This document shows positions 14,625 to 14,703 of a DNA stretch of 14,703 nt, in pieces (the stretch's first letter is position 1; every line of letters starts with the position of its first letter). Position numbers and translations under genes: made by a program. The notes under the pieces were generated by a model. It worked only from the letters and a program-made list of their open reading frames with translations, did not search any database and was not told the origin of the DNA. The stretch is from positions 1 to 14,703 of the forward strand of contig DJRJ01000123.1 of the NCBI GenBank assembly GCA_002438865.1. Direction: 5' to 3'. This DNA is from Clostridiales bacterium UBA6363. GTDB lineage: Bacteria; Bacillota; Clostridia; UBA1381.

Positions 14625-14653
14625 ATTATACCACGTTTTCCACGGTTTTACAA
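14625..14653 (-). promoter_or_regulatory. Sigma-A promoter of the SNF2-glycosyltransferase unit
   Basis: TTGTAA (14653-14648), a 17-base spacer and a perfect TATAAT (14630-14625). The spacer contains CGTGG twice, separated by AAAA. The leader is short (about 35 nt) and AT-rich with a poly-A stretch. Bases 14654-14703 are AT-rich and hold no gene that I can see. Confidence 0.75.
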
Positions 14654-14703
14654 GTATTTTTTATGTTATATTTGAGTATTTACTGTAGGTTTACAATAGA
14701 TGT

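Noticed and set aside
1..14703. CRISPR arrays, insertion sequences, tRNA or rRNA genes, phage genes
   Set aside because: No spaced repeat array, transposase motif, terminal inverted repeat pair or structured RNA was recognised on either strand by reading; a covariance-model search was not possible here.

Overview
The window reads as a chromosomal segment from a Gram-positive anaerobe, most likely a member of the Clostridia. The evidence is two secreted S-layer homology (SLH) proteins, strong AGGAGG-type ribosome binding sites, consensus sigma-A promoters, and a gene set (BaiN/HI0933-type flavoprotein, AI-2E transporter, RidA, SWIM-SNF2 ATPase) typical of that class. I cannot name a genus. I see no phage, transposon, CRISPR array, tRNA or rRNA, and the gene density is that of an ordinary chromosome.

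Layout, left to right. (1) 1-1936, minus: an AI-2E family permease (TTG start) followed at once by a BaiN/RdsA-type FAD oxidoreductase that runs off the left edge. The oxidoreductase is easy to miss because its stop lies outside the window. (2) 2011-6741: a divergent pair of SLH proteins, 610 aa on minus and 852 aa on plus, sharing a 339-bp intergenic region with both promoters, a 14-bp tandem repeat and a short GC hairpin in each mRNA leader. (3) 6803-7153, minus: an ArsR/SmtB-type metal sensor with a perfect consensus promoter, sharing a two-way terminator with the S-layer gene. (4) 7210-8431, minus: a GH37 trehalase-like gene broken by a single-base frameshift in an A6/T6 run. (5) 8530-9780, minus: a zinc-ribbon membrane protein and RidA, probably one transcript. 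(6) 9888-14582, minus: a SWIM-domain SNF2 ATPase followed 9 bp later by a GT39/ArnT-like membrane glycosyltransferase, with the stop of the first inside the ribosome binding site of the second.

How the genes relate. Regions 2 and 6 contain envelope genes (surface-layer proteins and a GT-C glycosyltransferase), but nothing in the sequence ties them together. The two SLH proteins are the clearest functional unit: both carry a signal peptide, an N-terminal SLH anchor and a long beta-rich part. The 610-aa protein is built from five copies of a module of about 75 residues, and similar modules appear in the 852-aa protein. I found no clearly undescribed system. The items most worth a second look are the frameshifted, sequence-divergent trehalase, the SLH intergenic region, the SLH module array, and the 11-bp-period GTTTACAG repeats upstream of the 9780 promoter.
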